Below, piece after piece: positions 38,561 to 47,529 of a DNA stretch of 64,000 nt. The notes below the pieces were generated by a model, which was given only the letters and a program-made list of their open reading frames with translations, was not told where the DNA came from and did no database searches. This DNA is from Eubacteriaceae bacterium (GTDB lineage: Bacteria > Bacillota > Clostridia > Lachnospirales > Lachnospiraceae). The DNA is taken from the NCBI GenBank assembly GCA_902362455.1, contig CABIWJ010000001.1, positions 305,311-369,310 of the forward strand, written 5' to 3'. The position numbers and the translations under genes are program-made. Each line of letters starts with the position of its first letter. Position 1 is the first letter of the stretch.

Positions 38561-39133
38561 ATGAAGATTGGTGAAGCAAGAGGAATATATTCGGCACAAT
38601 TAAATATTTACGGTGATAAGAAGGCAGAGCTTGATAAAGAGCGAAAAGAATTAGCTAAGAAAATAAAAGCTACACCGGATGGCGCGAAAGTCTATGAAAA
38701 TGAAGCTGCGAAACTAGAATTATCATATAATAAAGTATCTGATAAATATGATGAATATAGAGAATTTATGCAGCAGCTTATGGAAATGCATATGACTTAT
38801 TCTAATGTTGAAAGTTCCAGACAACAGGGCGAAACGGCGAAGAAAATAGCTGAAGATGAGGCGAAAGTATTAGAAGTTGCCAGAAGAATTGCCCATGGCG
38901 ATAAAGTACCACCAAATGATGAGAAGAAACTTATGGAATATAGTATGGAAATCTATATGGCATCGAAGAACTTAGCGATGCTAAGGAGCCGGAAAGATAG
39001 AAAAGAATATGATTCTCTGTGGGACGATGAAGATGAGAAAGCCCCTGAAAATGCTAATCCTGATGAAGTAGCAGATAATATGGAGCTGGGAATTGAAAAA
39101 CCAGAGATAACAGAAATCGGAGACTTAATGTAA
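38561..39133 (+). CDS. Coiled-coil protein of unknown function
   Basis: 190 residues from ATG 38561; AAGAGG is 8 nt upstream, against 2 nt for the ATG at 38555. Residues 20-110 form a long charged coiled coil (KAELDKERKELAKKI, then ARRIAHGDKVPP), and the tail is acidic. It follows the nuclease gene by about 50 nt and could be co-transcribed. I do not recognise a named family. Confidence 0.65.
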   Translation: MKIGEARGIYSAQLNIYGDKKAELDKERKELAKKIKATPDGAKVYENEAAKLELSYNKVSDKYDEYREFMQQLMEMHMTYSNVESSRQQGETAKKIAEDEAKVLEVARRIAHGDKVPPNDEKKLMEYSMEIYMASKNLAMLRSRKDRKEYDSLWDDEDEKAPENANPDEVADNMELGIEKPEITEIGDLM

Positions 39134-39145
39134 GTCTCCGATTTC
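39113..39145. terminator. Hairpin over the stop codon of the coiled-coil gene
   Basis: Perfect 15-bp stem GAAATCGGAGACTTA/TAAGTCTCCGATTTC with a 3-nt loop. The TAA stop lies in the stem. There is no long T run, so it may protect the mRNA end as well as terminate. Confidence 0.6.
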
Positions 39146-39223
39146 TATGTTATTGATTTAATCCTAAGTTCTATGCAATATTATTGTTTAAATTCCGGTT
39201 TTATAATATTTTAAAGCAGCTTA

Positions 39224-40087
39224 TTAACGGAAGCATATGCCAATTCCAAAAGCTTCCGGACCTGTATGGCATGCAAGACTTGCAGGAAGATTATCATAAT
39301 ATATTTCTTTATCAGGAAATGCCTCTTTAACAGTTGCCATCCATTCGTTAATCTGCTCCACGCTAAGATTTGAACCGGCTAAAGCAATCTTAGATTTGGA
39401 CATATCATTTTCAGAAAAACGATTTTCAATATCACTTTTTATGGCATTAATCATAATAGATTTACATTTCTTGATATTACGTGCTTTTGCAAATGAATCT
39501 AAGGTATTCCCATTAATTGATAGAATTGGTTTGATATTCAGAACAGAGCCAATCATTGCAACGGCTGGAGTAATTCTTCCTCCTTTCTTAAGATATTCAA
39601 GAGTGCTTACAGTTACATAGATAACAGAATTCAGACCATCTTTATCTAGAATATCCTTGATTTCGCTGGCTGATTTACCATTATCGGCTAACTCCTTTGC
39701 TTGAAGAACAGATTCCTTAAGAGTAACAGATAGTCTGTGGTTGTCTACAACAAACACCTTATTTTCATAATCTCTGGCTAATGACATAGCGACTTCACAA
39801 GATTTACTAAGGCCGCTGGACATAGGAATATATACAATTGAATCATATTTATCTTCTGAAAGTAATTTATTCCACAAGTCCATAATATCACCAGGAGATG
39901 GCTGGGAAGTTGAAACATTTTTATCAGAGTTGAGAAAATGATAGAATTCCTCGGCAGAAATATTTTTGTTCTCATAATAGATTTTGTCATCAATAATTAC
40001 AGGCATAGGAATAAGATAGATACCGTATTTCTCTGCTTCCTGTTTTGAGATACCACTATTTGTGTCAGTTACTATTGCTATCTTCAA
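39224..40087 (-). CDS. DegV family fatty-acid-binding protein
   Basis: 287 residues starting at TTG 40087. It begins KIAIVTDTNSGI and has the DegV-conserved TSQPSPGD (Ser that contacts the acyl carboxylate), PMSSGLS, and TLEYLKKGGRI. These proteins deliver fatty acids to FakA kinase for phospholipid synthesis. The C-terminal HTGPEAFGIG replaces the usual GPGxxG-like end and is family-typical. It is convergent with the gene before it and monocistronic. No fakA is nearby. Confidence 0.93.
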   Translation of the reverse strand: MKIAIVTDTNSGISKQEAEKYGIYLIPMPVIIDDKIYYENKNISAEEFYHFLNSDKNVSTSQPSPGDIMDLWNKLLSEDKYDSIVYIPMSSGLSKSCEVAMSLARDYENKVFVVDNHRLSVTLKESVLQAKELADNGKSASEIKDILDKDGLNSVIYVTVSTLEYLKKGGRITPAVAMIGSVLNIKPILSINGNTLDSFAKARNIKKCKSIMINAIKSDIENRFSENDMSKSKIALAGSNLSVEQINEWMATVKEAFPDKEIYYDNLPASLACHTGPEAFGIGICFR

Positions 40088-40217
40088 TTAATCACCACTT
40101 TCTTAAATTAAATAGTTTAAATATATATGATGTTGGGGTTAAAAACCCTCGTGTTTGACCATGTTTGGCATAGAATAAAAAATATTTTCATCTCTAAGAT
40201 AAATATGTAGAAAACAC

Positions 40218-40240
40218 AAGTGTTACAGATTGTAACACTT
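40218..40240. promoter_or_regulatory. Perfect 10-bp dyad AAGTGTTACA-3-TGTAACACTT
   Basis: A palindrome in the 363-bp space between the divergent degV and tetR genes. It fits the binding site of a dimeric repressor, possibly the TetR protein at 40451, though it lies 211 bp upstream. No other element is clear in this space. Confidence 0.45.
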
Positions 40241-40450
40241 AAAAATATATTTTGCAAGATATAATTGACTAACTGTGACATAAAAGAGAAAATTGTATCA
40301 CAAAAATGAAAAATATGAGATAATAGAAATAATCGTATAAAAAGAATTATTCAGATGCAAAATCGCAGATGTGAATTTCAAGTCGCCTGATTACAACAGG
40401 TCACAAATAAATGAGAATTAATGTTAAAACTGAATAAAAAGGAGAATAAA

Positions 40451-40969
40451 ATGGAGAAGAACAGAGTAAGTCAGGCAAACATAATAGCTAAAGAATGTAT
40501 TGTGTCTGCATTGCTTAAATTAATATATGAGAAACCATTAACCACGATAACGATATCTGAACTGACGAAAAAGGCAGGGGTATCACGAATGACTTTCTAT
40601 AGAAATTATGATTCTAAGGAAGAGGTATTCACAGGACATCTTGATGAAATATTTGAACATTACTGGAATAATGATAATGCAGATAAAGAGAATGGAATAT
40701 ATTATGATGTTGAACATATGAAGAGTTGTTTTGAATATATTTATCAGCATAAAGAGTTCTTAGAAGGATTGATTCAATGTGGAATGGGGCTGCTATTCCT
40801 GGATAAACTGACTTATTACATCAGTGAAAAGTGGAAAAAGTATGCAGATAAATACGAATTGACGGCATTTACGGGTTCGTTATATAATCTCTTCATATTG
40901 TGGATTTCTACAGGATACAAGGAAGATGTAGACAAGATGGCAAAAAAGATTGAGAAAATATACAGTTAA
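40451..40969 (+). CDS. TetR family transcriptional regulator
   Basis: 172 residues from ATG 40451, where AAAAAGGAG lies about 7 nt upstream; an ATG at 40421 has no such site. The DNA-binding domain (residues 8-55) has TITISELTKKAGVSRMTFYRNYDSKEEVF. The C-terminal ligand domain is of the short TetR_C type. It precedes a MATE pump in the same direction after 90 nt and probably represses it, releasing on binding of a pump substrate. Confidence 0.9.
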   Translation: MEKNRVSQANIIAKECIVSALLKLIYEKPLTTITISELTKKAGVSRMTFYRNYDSKEEVFTGHLDEIFEHYWNNDNADKENGIYYDVEHMKSCFEYIYQHKEFLEGLIQCGMGLLFLDKLTYYISEKWKKYADKYELTAFTGSLYNLFILWISTGYKEDVDKMAKKIEKIYS

Positions 40970-41059
40970 TTAAAAATGAGATTAGTGAAACATACTTTTG
41001 ATACATTGATTCATTAAAAATTAACATAAGAAAAACATAATACAAGAAACGGAGAAATT

Positions 41060-42388
41060 ATGGACCAGACATTTATGAAAGAAAAACCGGTAATGCCATT
41101 AGTAATATCAATGGCTTTACCGATGACTATATCAATGCTTGTAAATGCATTGTATAACATTGTGGACAGTTATTTTGTGGCAAAAATAAGTGAAGATTCA
41201 ATGACGGCACTTTCTCTGGTATATCCTATGCAAAACCTTATAACGGCGGTAACAGTCGGCTTTGCGATTGGTGTAAATGCAATAATAGCATTTTATCTTG
41301 GAGCAAAGAAAAGTGAGGCAGCAAATCAGGCAGCATCAATGGGGATGCTTTTTAATATAATACATGGAATATTATTAAATATTGGCTGCATAGCTGTAAT
41401 GCCTGCGTTTTTAAGGATATTTACAAAGGACAGTAATATATTGAAGATGGGTCTTGATTATTCAAACATTGTATTTATGTTTACGATTCCAATATCCATA
41501 TCAATTAGTTTTGAGAAGATATTTCAGTCAGTAGGAAATATGAAAGTGTCTATGATATGTATGATTCTTGGCTGTGTTACGAATATAATTCTAGATCCAT
41601 TATTTATATTCGGCATTGGATTTATTCCTGAACTTGGAATTAAAGGCGCAGCGATTGCAACTTGTATTGGTCAGCTGGTAACCTTATCAGGATACATTAT
41701 AGCCTATTTTGTAAGACCGATACCTGCGAAAATCAGAATAGAATATATGAAATTCGATAGCACGTTATGTAAGAAAATGTATGCTATTGGAATACCTGCC
41801 ACACTTAATCTTGCACTTCCATCAATACAGATATCTGCGTTAAATGGGATATTGTCAGCATATTCGGCAGGATACGTTCTTGTACTTGGTTCATATTATA
41901 AATTACAGACATTTTTATATCTTACGGTAAATGGTGTGGTTCAGGGAATGAGACCATTAATTGGCTATAATTATGGAGCAGGTGAGAAGAAACGTGTAAG
42001 AGATATTTTCAAATCTGCATTAATACTTATAGTCGGGGTTATGGTTATTGGAACAATTCTGTGTCTTATAATACCTGATAAATTAATTGGTTTATTTACA
42101 AATAAGGCAAATACTATAGAAATCGGTAAGACAGCATTAAGAATTATCAGCCTTGGATTTATAGTATCATCAGTTCCGGTTGCGGTATCAGGTGCATTAG
42201 AGGGGCTTGGCAAAGGTAAAGAATCATTGGTAATTTCTATATTAAGATATATTGTCATAATGATTTCACTTGCATTTTTCATAAGCAGGATAGTGGGGGC
42301 AACAGGGGTATGGCATGCCTTTTGGATAACGGAAGTATTTATGGCTGTGATATCAGGAGTGATATGTAAGAAACAGATTTTAAAGTAA
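41060..42388 (+). CDS. MATE family efflux transporter (third)
   Basis: 442 residues with twelve membrane helices. The N-terminal PVMPLVISMALPMTISMLVNALYNIVDSYFV carries the NorM-branch signature, and a repeated second-half motif GYNYGAGEKKRVRD follows. It pumps cationic or aromatic compounds outward. It is in tandem with the tetR gene. The start has CGGAGA 5 nt upstream. Of the three MATE genes here, it is the only one paired with a TetR protein. Confidence 0.92.
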   Translation: MDQTFMKEKPVMPLVISMALPMTISMLVNALYNIVDSYFVAKISEDSMTALSLVYPMQNLITAVTVGFAIGVNAIIAFYLGAKKSEAANQAASMGMLFNIIHGILLNIGCIAVMPAFLRIFTKDSNILKMGLDYSNIVFMFTIPISISISFEKIFQSVGNMKVSMICMILGCVTNIILDPLFIFGIGFIPELGIKGAAIATCIGQLVTLSGYIIAYFVRPIPAKIRIEYMKFDSTLCKKMYAIGIPATLNLALPSIQISALNGILSAYSAGYVLVLGSYYKLQTFLYLTVNGVVQGMRPLIGYNYGAGEKKRVRDIFKSALILIVGVMVIGTILCLIIPDKLIGLFTNKANTIEIGKTALRIISLGFIVSSVPVAVSGALEGLGKGKESLVISILRYIVIMISLAFFISRIVGATGVWHAFWITEVFMAVISGVICKKQILK

Positions 42389-42432
42389 TATCAAAAAGAA
42401 TAGTATTATGTCTAAAAATGTGATATAATATT

Positions 42433-42518
42433 AGAAAATATTGTTCGTTATAGATCTACGAAATTATTTATCTCAATTCTTATTTTATACTATTGAGAAT
42501 AGAAAATATTGTTCGTTA
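42433..42518 (+). repeat. Two 18-bp direct repeats before the GGDEF gene
   Basis: AGAAAATATTGTTCGTTA at 42433-42450 and 42501-42518, identical and 68 bp apart. The second ends next to the ribosome site. They may be regulator-binding sites. A CTCAAT/ATTGAG hairpin lies between. Confidence 0.75.
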
Positions 42519-42535
42519 GAGAGGGGGAATGTTAA

Positions 42536-44446
42536 TTGAAAAAAAAAGTAAGAAAATTACTGGGAATACTTATAGTGGGAATCTTAGTAATGTTCCTTTG
42601 TATCAATTATTTTTCGCAAATTATAATATCGCAGAATGATATGACTAATTCATCTAAGGTGATATTTAGACAGATAGACCAGATTATCAAGCAGAATGAG
42701 GAAGAACTTGAAAAGAGAAAAGAAGATATTCGCAATATATGTATACTGAGGGCAAGGGCTACAGCATATTTATTACAGCGGGACAAGAGCAAGATTAATA
42801 ATCTTGAAGAAATGAAGAAGATAGCAAATCTTCTTGAAGTAGATGAGATACATATTTTTAATAAAGAGGGTACTATATATGCAGGTACAGAACCAAAGTA
42901 TTATGGACTTAATATGAAAACAGGTGAGCAGATATCATTTTTTAGCCCGATGTTAGAAGATACATCTATGTCAATGTGTCAGGAGATAACGGCTAATACT
43001 GCTGAGAATAAGATGATGCAATATGCTGCTACATGGACGGAAGACGGTGACGTAATAGTTCAGATTGGAATGAAGCCATCAAGTGTATTAGAGAAAATTG
43101 AGAAAAATAAAGTATCTTACATATTTTCGAGACTTGCTGAAACTAATGGATATACACTTGTTGCCATTGAGCCTGAAACTAACAAAATAGTTGGTTCAAC
43201 CAAGGAAGCATTAGTAAATAAAAATATCTCAGATATTGGAATAAATACCAAGAAGATGAAGAATTGGGATAAGGCCTATCATTTTAGGATAAAAGGTAAG
43301 TGGTATTTTTGTATATTTGAGAAGCAGGACACAATTATTGTTGGAAGAATCTGTGAAGCAAAAATTCTGTACAGTAATATAAATGAAAATAATTTTATGT
43401 TTTTTATATATATTTTACTAATTGGAGGTGTTGTAATCTACTTTATTACACATTATCTTGATAAAAATATAATAAAATCCATATCTGCAATTAACAACGG
43501 ACTTCAGGATATTTCAAACGGAAATCTGGATACGAAGATTGAAGTTAATAATACACCGGAATTCAAAGAGTTAAGCCATTACATTAATCAGATGGTAGAA
43601 AGTATACTAGAGACAACTGATAAGATTTCGGTTATAATTGATACGGTAGGGTTGCCAATAGGTCTGTATGAATATAACGGAAGTATGGAACGAGTCAGAA
43701 TTACACATAAATTACCGGAAGTGATGGGATTAAGTGAGGAGGAAGCTTATAAGCTGTGTGAGAATAGAGAAGAATTTAATGCATGGATAAGTGAAATATT
43801 GAGTAATCCGATAGAAGGCGAGCATGAGATTTATAAAATAAGTTCATCGCCGGACCGGTATGTTAAGATAGAAATAATAAAACGTGATGATAGTGTATTT
43901 GGAATAGTTGTAGATAAGACTAGTGATATATGTACGAAGAACAAGTTAGAAAAAGAACTTGGTGAAGATGAATTAACGGGACTGTGTAGCAGAAGAGGAT
44001 TCTATAGTAAGATGGATGAGCTTTTTGCATTGCCTGAGAAACTTGGCTGTGCAGCAGTTGTTATGATAGATTCAGATGATTTAAAGAAAGTAAATGATAC
44101 ATATGGTCATAATAATGGCGACAGATACCTTTGTGAAATTGCAAATATATTATTAAAAGTAAATGCACCGGGGCAATTAACAGCACGACTTGGTGGTGAT
44201 GAATTCGCAATATTATTCTATGGTGCGGGTTCAAAAGAAGAAATAGATGAATATATGAACAAGCTTGAAGAATTGAGAATGAATCATATTATGAAAATGG
44301 AAAATGATGTTGTCATAGATGTTAAATTCTCTATGGGTAAGGCTTTCTATATAGTTGATGGTGTAGAAAGTGAGAGACTTATGAGAGTTGCTGATAAACG
44401 AATGTATATCGATAAAAGAGAACGAAAGAAAAAGCAAATGGAATAA
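42536..44446 (+). CDS. Membrane diguanylate cyclase with extracellular sensor, HAMP, PAS and GGDEF domains
   Basis: 636 residues, starting at TTG 42536 with AGAGAGGGGG about 10 nt upstream. Order: transmembrane helix (about 7-26), extracytoplasmic Cache-like sensor (about 30-285), second helix (about 290-310), HAMP (about 313-365), PAS-like segment (about 370-465) and GGDEF (about 480-632). The active-site RLGGDEFAI is intact, and the upstream DSDDLKKVNDTYGHNNGD supplies metal-binding Asp and substrate Asn. No RxxD inhibitory site is evident before it. It makes cyclic di-GMP in response to an outside signal. The next gene encodes the opposite activity. Confidence 0.92.
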   Translation: MKKKVRKLLGILIVGILVMFLCINYFSQIIISQNDMTNSSKVIFRQIDQIIKQNEEELEKRKEDIRNICILRARATAYLLQRDKSKINNLEEMKKIANLLEVDEIHIFNKEGTIYAGTEPKYYGLNMKTGEQISFFSPMLEDTSMSMCQEITANTAENKMMQYAATWTEDGDVIVQIGMKPSSVLEKIEKNKVSYIFSRLAETNGYTLVAIEPETNKIVGSTKEALVNKNISDIGINTKKMKNWDKAYHFRIKGKWYFCIFEKQDTIIVGRICEAKILYSNINENNFMFFIYILLIGGVVIYFITHYLDKNIIKSISAINNGLQDISNGNLDTKIEVNNTPEFKELSHYINQMVESILETTDKISVIIDTVGLPIGLYEYNGSMERVRITHKLPEVMGLSEEEAYKLCENREEFNAWISEILSNPIEGEHEIYKISSSPDRYVKIEIIKRDDSVFGIVVDKTSDICTKNKLEKELGEDELTGLCSRRGFYSKMDELFALPEKLGCAAVVMIDSDDLKKVNDTYGHNNGDRYLCEIANILLKVNAPGQLTARLGGDEFAILFYGAGSKEEIDEYMNKLEELRMNHIMKMENDVVIDVKFSMGKAFYIVDGVESERLMRVADKRMYIDKRERKKKQME

Positions 44447-44451
44447 TGTAA

Positions 44452-44600
44452 GAGAATCCTAAGGTGAATATTCTCAGCATGGCTGATTGCTTCCGAACGA
44501 GAGTAATCAGTATGTATATCCGATGGGAATTATTTAAGAAATACTTAAATATTTTTACAGAGGATATATCAGGAAAAGTCGTTCGGAAATGAGGAATTTT
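44452..44600 (+). ncRNA. Structured leader with pseudoknot before the HD-GYP gene
   Basis: Helices: P0 GAGAAT/ATTCTC (44452-44475), P1 CTGATTGCT/AGTAATCAG with one mismatch (44483-44510), P2 TATATCC/GGATATA (44515-44568), and P3 TATTTAAG/CTTAAATA inside P2. The P1 loop TCCGAACG (44492-44499) is the exact complement of CGTTCGGA (44580-44587), directly before the ribosome site GAGG. The pseudoknot would hide or expose the start of the phosphodiesterase gene. It does not match c-di-GMP riboswitch classes I know. Confidence 0.6.
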
Positions 44601-46139
44601 ATGAAAAATATAGCATTGAAACCCACAATATTATTAGTAGATGATTCAAAAGAGAATAGGAAACAGATAGAAGACAGTTTATGTAATGATTATAATATTA
44701 TGGAAGCCTGTAGTGGTGAAGAGGCAATAAGCATCTTAAACAGAAATATTACGAAAATAGACATGGTTCTTCTTAAATTGTATGATACGAAGATTAATGG
44801 TTTAGAAGTTCTTGCCATAATGAATCAACATTTATGGTTAGATTTTATGCCTGTAATTGTAATTTGTAAAAATTCTGATGAGGCCAATATTATACAGGCC
44901 TATGATATGGGGGCAGTGGCTTATATTAATAAACCATATGACAGAATGATTGTAAGACAAAGAATAAGGAATCTGTTATCATTATATCAGAAGCAACGTG
45001 ATATGAGAAAAATGTTAGAGCAGCAGGTCTATGAAAATGAGAAGAATAACAATGTAATGATTACGATTCTTGCTCATATAGTAGAATTTAGAAATGGCGA
45101 GAGTGGTATGCATGTAATGCATATACAGACTATAACTAAACTGTTGTTACAGTGTCTGCAGAAGAAACCTAATAACTATAATCTTACAGATAATGATGTA
45201 TTATTAATAGCTACAGCTTCAGCACTTCATGATGTTGGTAAAATCTCAGTTGATGACAAGATACTTAATAAACCAGGCAGACTTAATTCAGAAGAATTCG
45301 AAGTAATCAAGAAACATTCGGCAATAGGTGCTGATATGTTGAAAGATATGGAAATATATAATAATAATAAATTGATTAAAACGGCATATGAGATATGCAG
45401 ATGGCATCATGAGAGATATGATGGAAAAGGATATCCTGATGGTTTAGTGGGTGAAGAGATACCTATTTCTGCACAGGTCGTATCAATTGCAGATGTATAT
45501 GATGCACTTACAAGCGAGAGGTGTTATAAGAAAGCATATTCGCACGAAAAGGCAATGGAAATGATAGAGAATGGTGAATGTGGAGCATTTAATCCTTTAT
45601 TGCTGGAATGTCTTGAGGATATACATGAACAGTTAATAATTGAATTAAACAGAGAATATGTAGATTCGCCAGAGGTAGATATGAATCTCTTGTCTAAAGT
45701 TGCTGATGAAATTGTTGAAAAACAGATGGGTAAAGAGAACGCAGAAGATAACAAGAAATCATATTCTAAGAGAAAAGATTTGGTAAAAATGAAGGCAGAA
45801 TTCTATTCTTCAACAGTTAAGGAGATTCAGTTTGATTATGATGCAGTCCACGATATCGTTAAATTATCTCCTTATGCATCAGAAGTATTAGGATTACCTG
45901 AAGAGATAGTAAGTCCTAATAGCAAAAATCAGGATTATCTAGGTAAAGTTAATATTGCTAAAATAATTAATGATATAAGAAATAAGACGTCACCAGATAA
46001 TCCACGACTGGATATGAATGTTGAAGTCAAAAAAGAGGGTGTAATTTCAATATACAAATTGCAGATGATGAGCTTGTGGTCTGAAGAAGACGAAGCAAGA
46101 TATTTAGGTGTGGTTGGAAGAATAATTCCAGTGGGTTAA
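44601..46139 (+). CDS. HD-GYP c-di-GMP phosphodiesterase with degenerate receiver domain
   Basis: 512 residues from ATG 44601, where GAGG is 6 nt upstream. Residues 8-125 are a response-regulator receiver, but the phospho-acceptor Asp is Lys59 in VLLKLYD, so normal phosphorylation is unlikely. Residues 145-345 are HD-GYP: HDVGKIS, then HHERYDGKGYPDGL, with the metal ligands present. The tail (about 420-512) looks PAS-like. It hydrolyses cyclic di-GMP to GMP. It follows the diguanylate cyclase gene, with the pseudoknotted leader between them. Confidence 0.9.
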   Translation: MKNIALKPTILLVDDSKENRKQIEDSLCNDYNIMEACSGEEAISILNRNITKIDMVLLKLYDTKINGLEVLAIMNQHLWLDFMPVIVICKNSDEANIIQAYDMGAVAYINKPYDRMIVRQRIRNLLSLYQKQRDMRKMLEQQVYENEKNNNVMITILAHIVEFRNGESGMHVMHIQTITKLLLQCLQKKPNNYNLTDNDVLLIATASALHDVGKISVDDKILNKPGRLNSEEFEVIKKHSAIGADMLKDMEIYNNNKLIKTAYEICRWHHERYDGKGYPDGLVGEEIPISAQVVSIADVYDALTSERCYKKAYSHEKAMEMIENGECGAFNPLLLECLEDIHEQLIIELNREYVDSPEVDMNLLSKVADEIVEKQMGKENAEDNKKSYSKRKDLVKMKAEFYSSTVKEIQFDYDAVHDIVKLSPYASEVLGLPEEIVSPNSKNQDYLGKVNIAKIINDIRNKTSPDNPRLDMNVEVKKEGVISIYKLQMMSLWSEEDEARYLGVVGRIIPVG

Positions 46140-46140
46140 A

Positions 46141-46162
46141 TATCTGGCTAATATCTCATCAG
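46141..46162. repeat. Duplicated 3' tail of the flavodiiron gene
   Basis: A 22-bp stretch starting TATCTGGCTAATATC matches 46212-46233 with one change. The second copy is the end of the FprA coding sequence (Asp-Glu-Ile-Leu-Ser-Arg); the first would read Asp-Glu-Ile-Leu-Ala-Arg. It is a relic of a local duplication. Confidence 0.75.
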
Positions 46163-46210
46163 ATCATAAGCTAATAAGTCTGAGTGTCTTTTTTAACTCA
46201 ACATTGTTAA

Positions 46211-47380
46211 TTATCTGGATAATATCTCATCAGCAAGTTTTTCTAATGCTATAATGTCAGAATCCTTCATTGTGGACATAATGGTAACTGTATTTTCGCA
46301 GATTGAAATATTTTTCATTGTATCAAGAATATTTCTCATACTTCTGTTAGCAGATGGTGCCCATGAAGCATTTTCAATGAGAGCGACTGTACGTTTCTGG
46401 TATGCCTTATGTGAAAGGCGATTTAAGAAATCTTCCATTGGAGGAAATACACCACCATCATATGAGGCAGCGGCTAAAACTAATCGGCTGTATCTGAAAG
46501 CATCTTCTATGGCTTCGGCCATATCATCTCTTGTAAGGTCTGTAAATGCCACTTTCTTAGCACCTTTAGTTTTTAGAATCTCATACATTTTTTCGGCAAC
46601 ATATTTTGTATTGCCGTGAATAGAAGCACAAGCGATAAGCACACCATCATCTTCAGACTCATAGCTACTCCATGTCATATATTTACCAATATAGTAATCA
46701 AGATTTTCGTTAAGAATAGGACCATGCAGAGGACAAATTGTCTTAATATCAAGGGTAGCAGCTTTCTTGAGTAAAGTCTGAACAGGTATGCCGTATTTTC
46801 CTACGATATTAAAATAATATCTTCTAGCTTCGCAAGTCCAATCTTCGTCAGTACCCAATGCGCCGAATTTACCAAAGGCATCAGCAGAAAACAGTACCTT
46901 TTCACTAATCTCATACTCGACCATTACCTCAGGCCAGTGAACCATTGGAGCCATGATGAATTTAAGTGTATGAGAGCCTAAACACAATTCCTCGCCCTCA
47001 TTTACAGTTATAAATCTGGAATCGGCATTTTCAATATTAAAGAATTGTGAAAACATTGCCTTAGCCTTGTTACTTAATACAAGCTTTGCGTCAGGGTAAG
47101 CATCAGCAAGGCGTTTGATATTAGCTGAATGATCAGGCTCAAGATGGGAAATAATTAAATAGTCAACATTTCGTCCATTAAGTGTATTCAGAAGATTATC
47201 AAACCATTCATCACCTTTTCTGACATCGACAGTATCCATAACGGCAACTTTCTCGTCAAGAATAACGTATGAATTGTAAGATACTCCGTTTGGAATTATA
47301 TATTGTCCCTCGAATAAATCAAGGGTTGTATCGTTTACTCCTATATATTTTATAGAATCTGAAATTGTCATGTTACTCAT
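46211..47380 (-). CDS. Flavodiiron protein (A-type flavoprotein)
   Basis: 389 residues from ATG 47380, where GGAGG lies 6 nt upstream. The N-terminal metallo-beta-lactamase domain has HLEPDHS, the HxExD diiron motif, plus the later His ligands (PMVHWPEVM; LHGPIL). The C-terminal flavodoxin domain (about 245-385) has ASIHGNTKYVAEKM for FMN. It reduces oxygen to water or NO to nitrous oxide and protects anaerobes. It is divergent from the DXS-family gene, with a MerR-type promoter between. Confidence 0.93.
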   Translation of the reverse strand: MSNMTISDSIKYIGVNDTTLDLFEGQYIIPNGVSYNSYVILDEKVAVMDTVDVRKGDEWFDNLLNTLNGRNVDYLIISHLEPDHSANIKRLADAYPDAKLVLSNKAKAMFSQFFNIENADSRFITVNEGEELCLGSHTLKFIMAPMVHWPEVMVEYEISEKVLFSADAFGKFGALGTDEDWTCEARRYYFNIVGKYGIPVQTLLKKAATLDIKTICPLHGPILNENLDYYIGKYMTWSSYESEDDGVLIACASIHGNTKYVAEKMYEILKTKGAKKVAFTDLTRDDMAEAIEDAFRYSRLVLAAASYDGGVFPPMEDFLNRLSHKAYQKRTVALIENASWAPSANRSMRNILDTMKNISICENTVTIMSTMKDSDIIALEKLADEILSR

Positions 47381-47454
47381 ATATCCTCCGTTATGTAATA
47401 AATTACTTTTCTGCAATTATATCATAATAATTAAAAAAAGTGTCAAAAAATATC

Positions 47455-47485
47455 TTGACCTAAAGTTGACTTTAGGGATTAGAAT
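47455..47485 (+). promoter_or_regulatory. MerR-type promoter of the DXS-family gene
   Basis: -35 TTGACC (47455-47460), a long 19-bp spacer and -10 TAGAAT (47480-47485). The spacer holds the dyad CCTAAAG-TTGA-CTTTAGG (47459-47476). A 19-bp spacer with a central dyad is the geometry of promoters untwisted by MerR-family activators. No MerR gene is in the window. Confidence 0.7.
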
Positions 47486-47529
47486 GAATTATATTATAAA
47501 TTATATTAAGTAAAAAAGGAGTCGAAGAT

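Noticed and set aside
44452..44600. A known c-di-GMP riboswitch
   Set aside because: The conserved cores of classes I and II, as I know them, are not present; kept instead as a candidate new leader.
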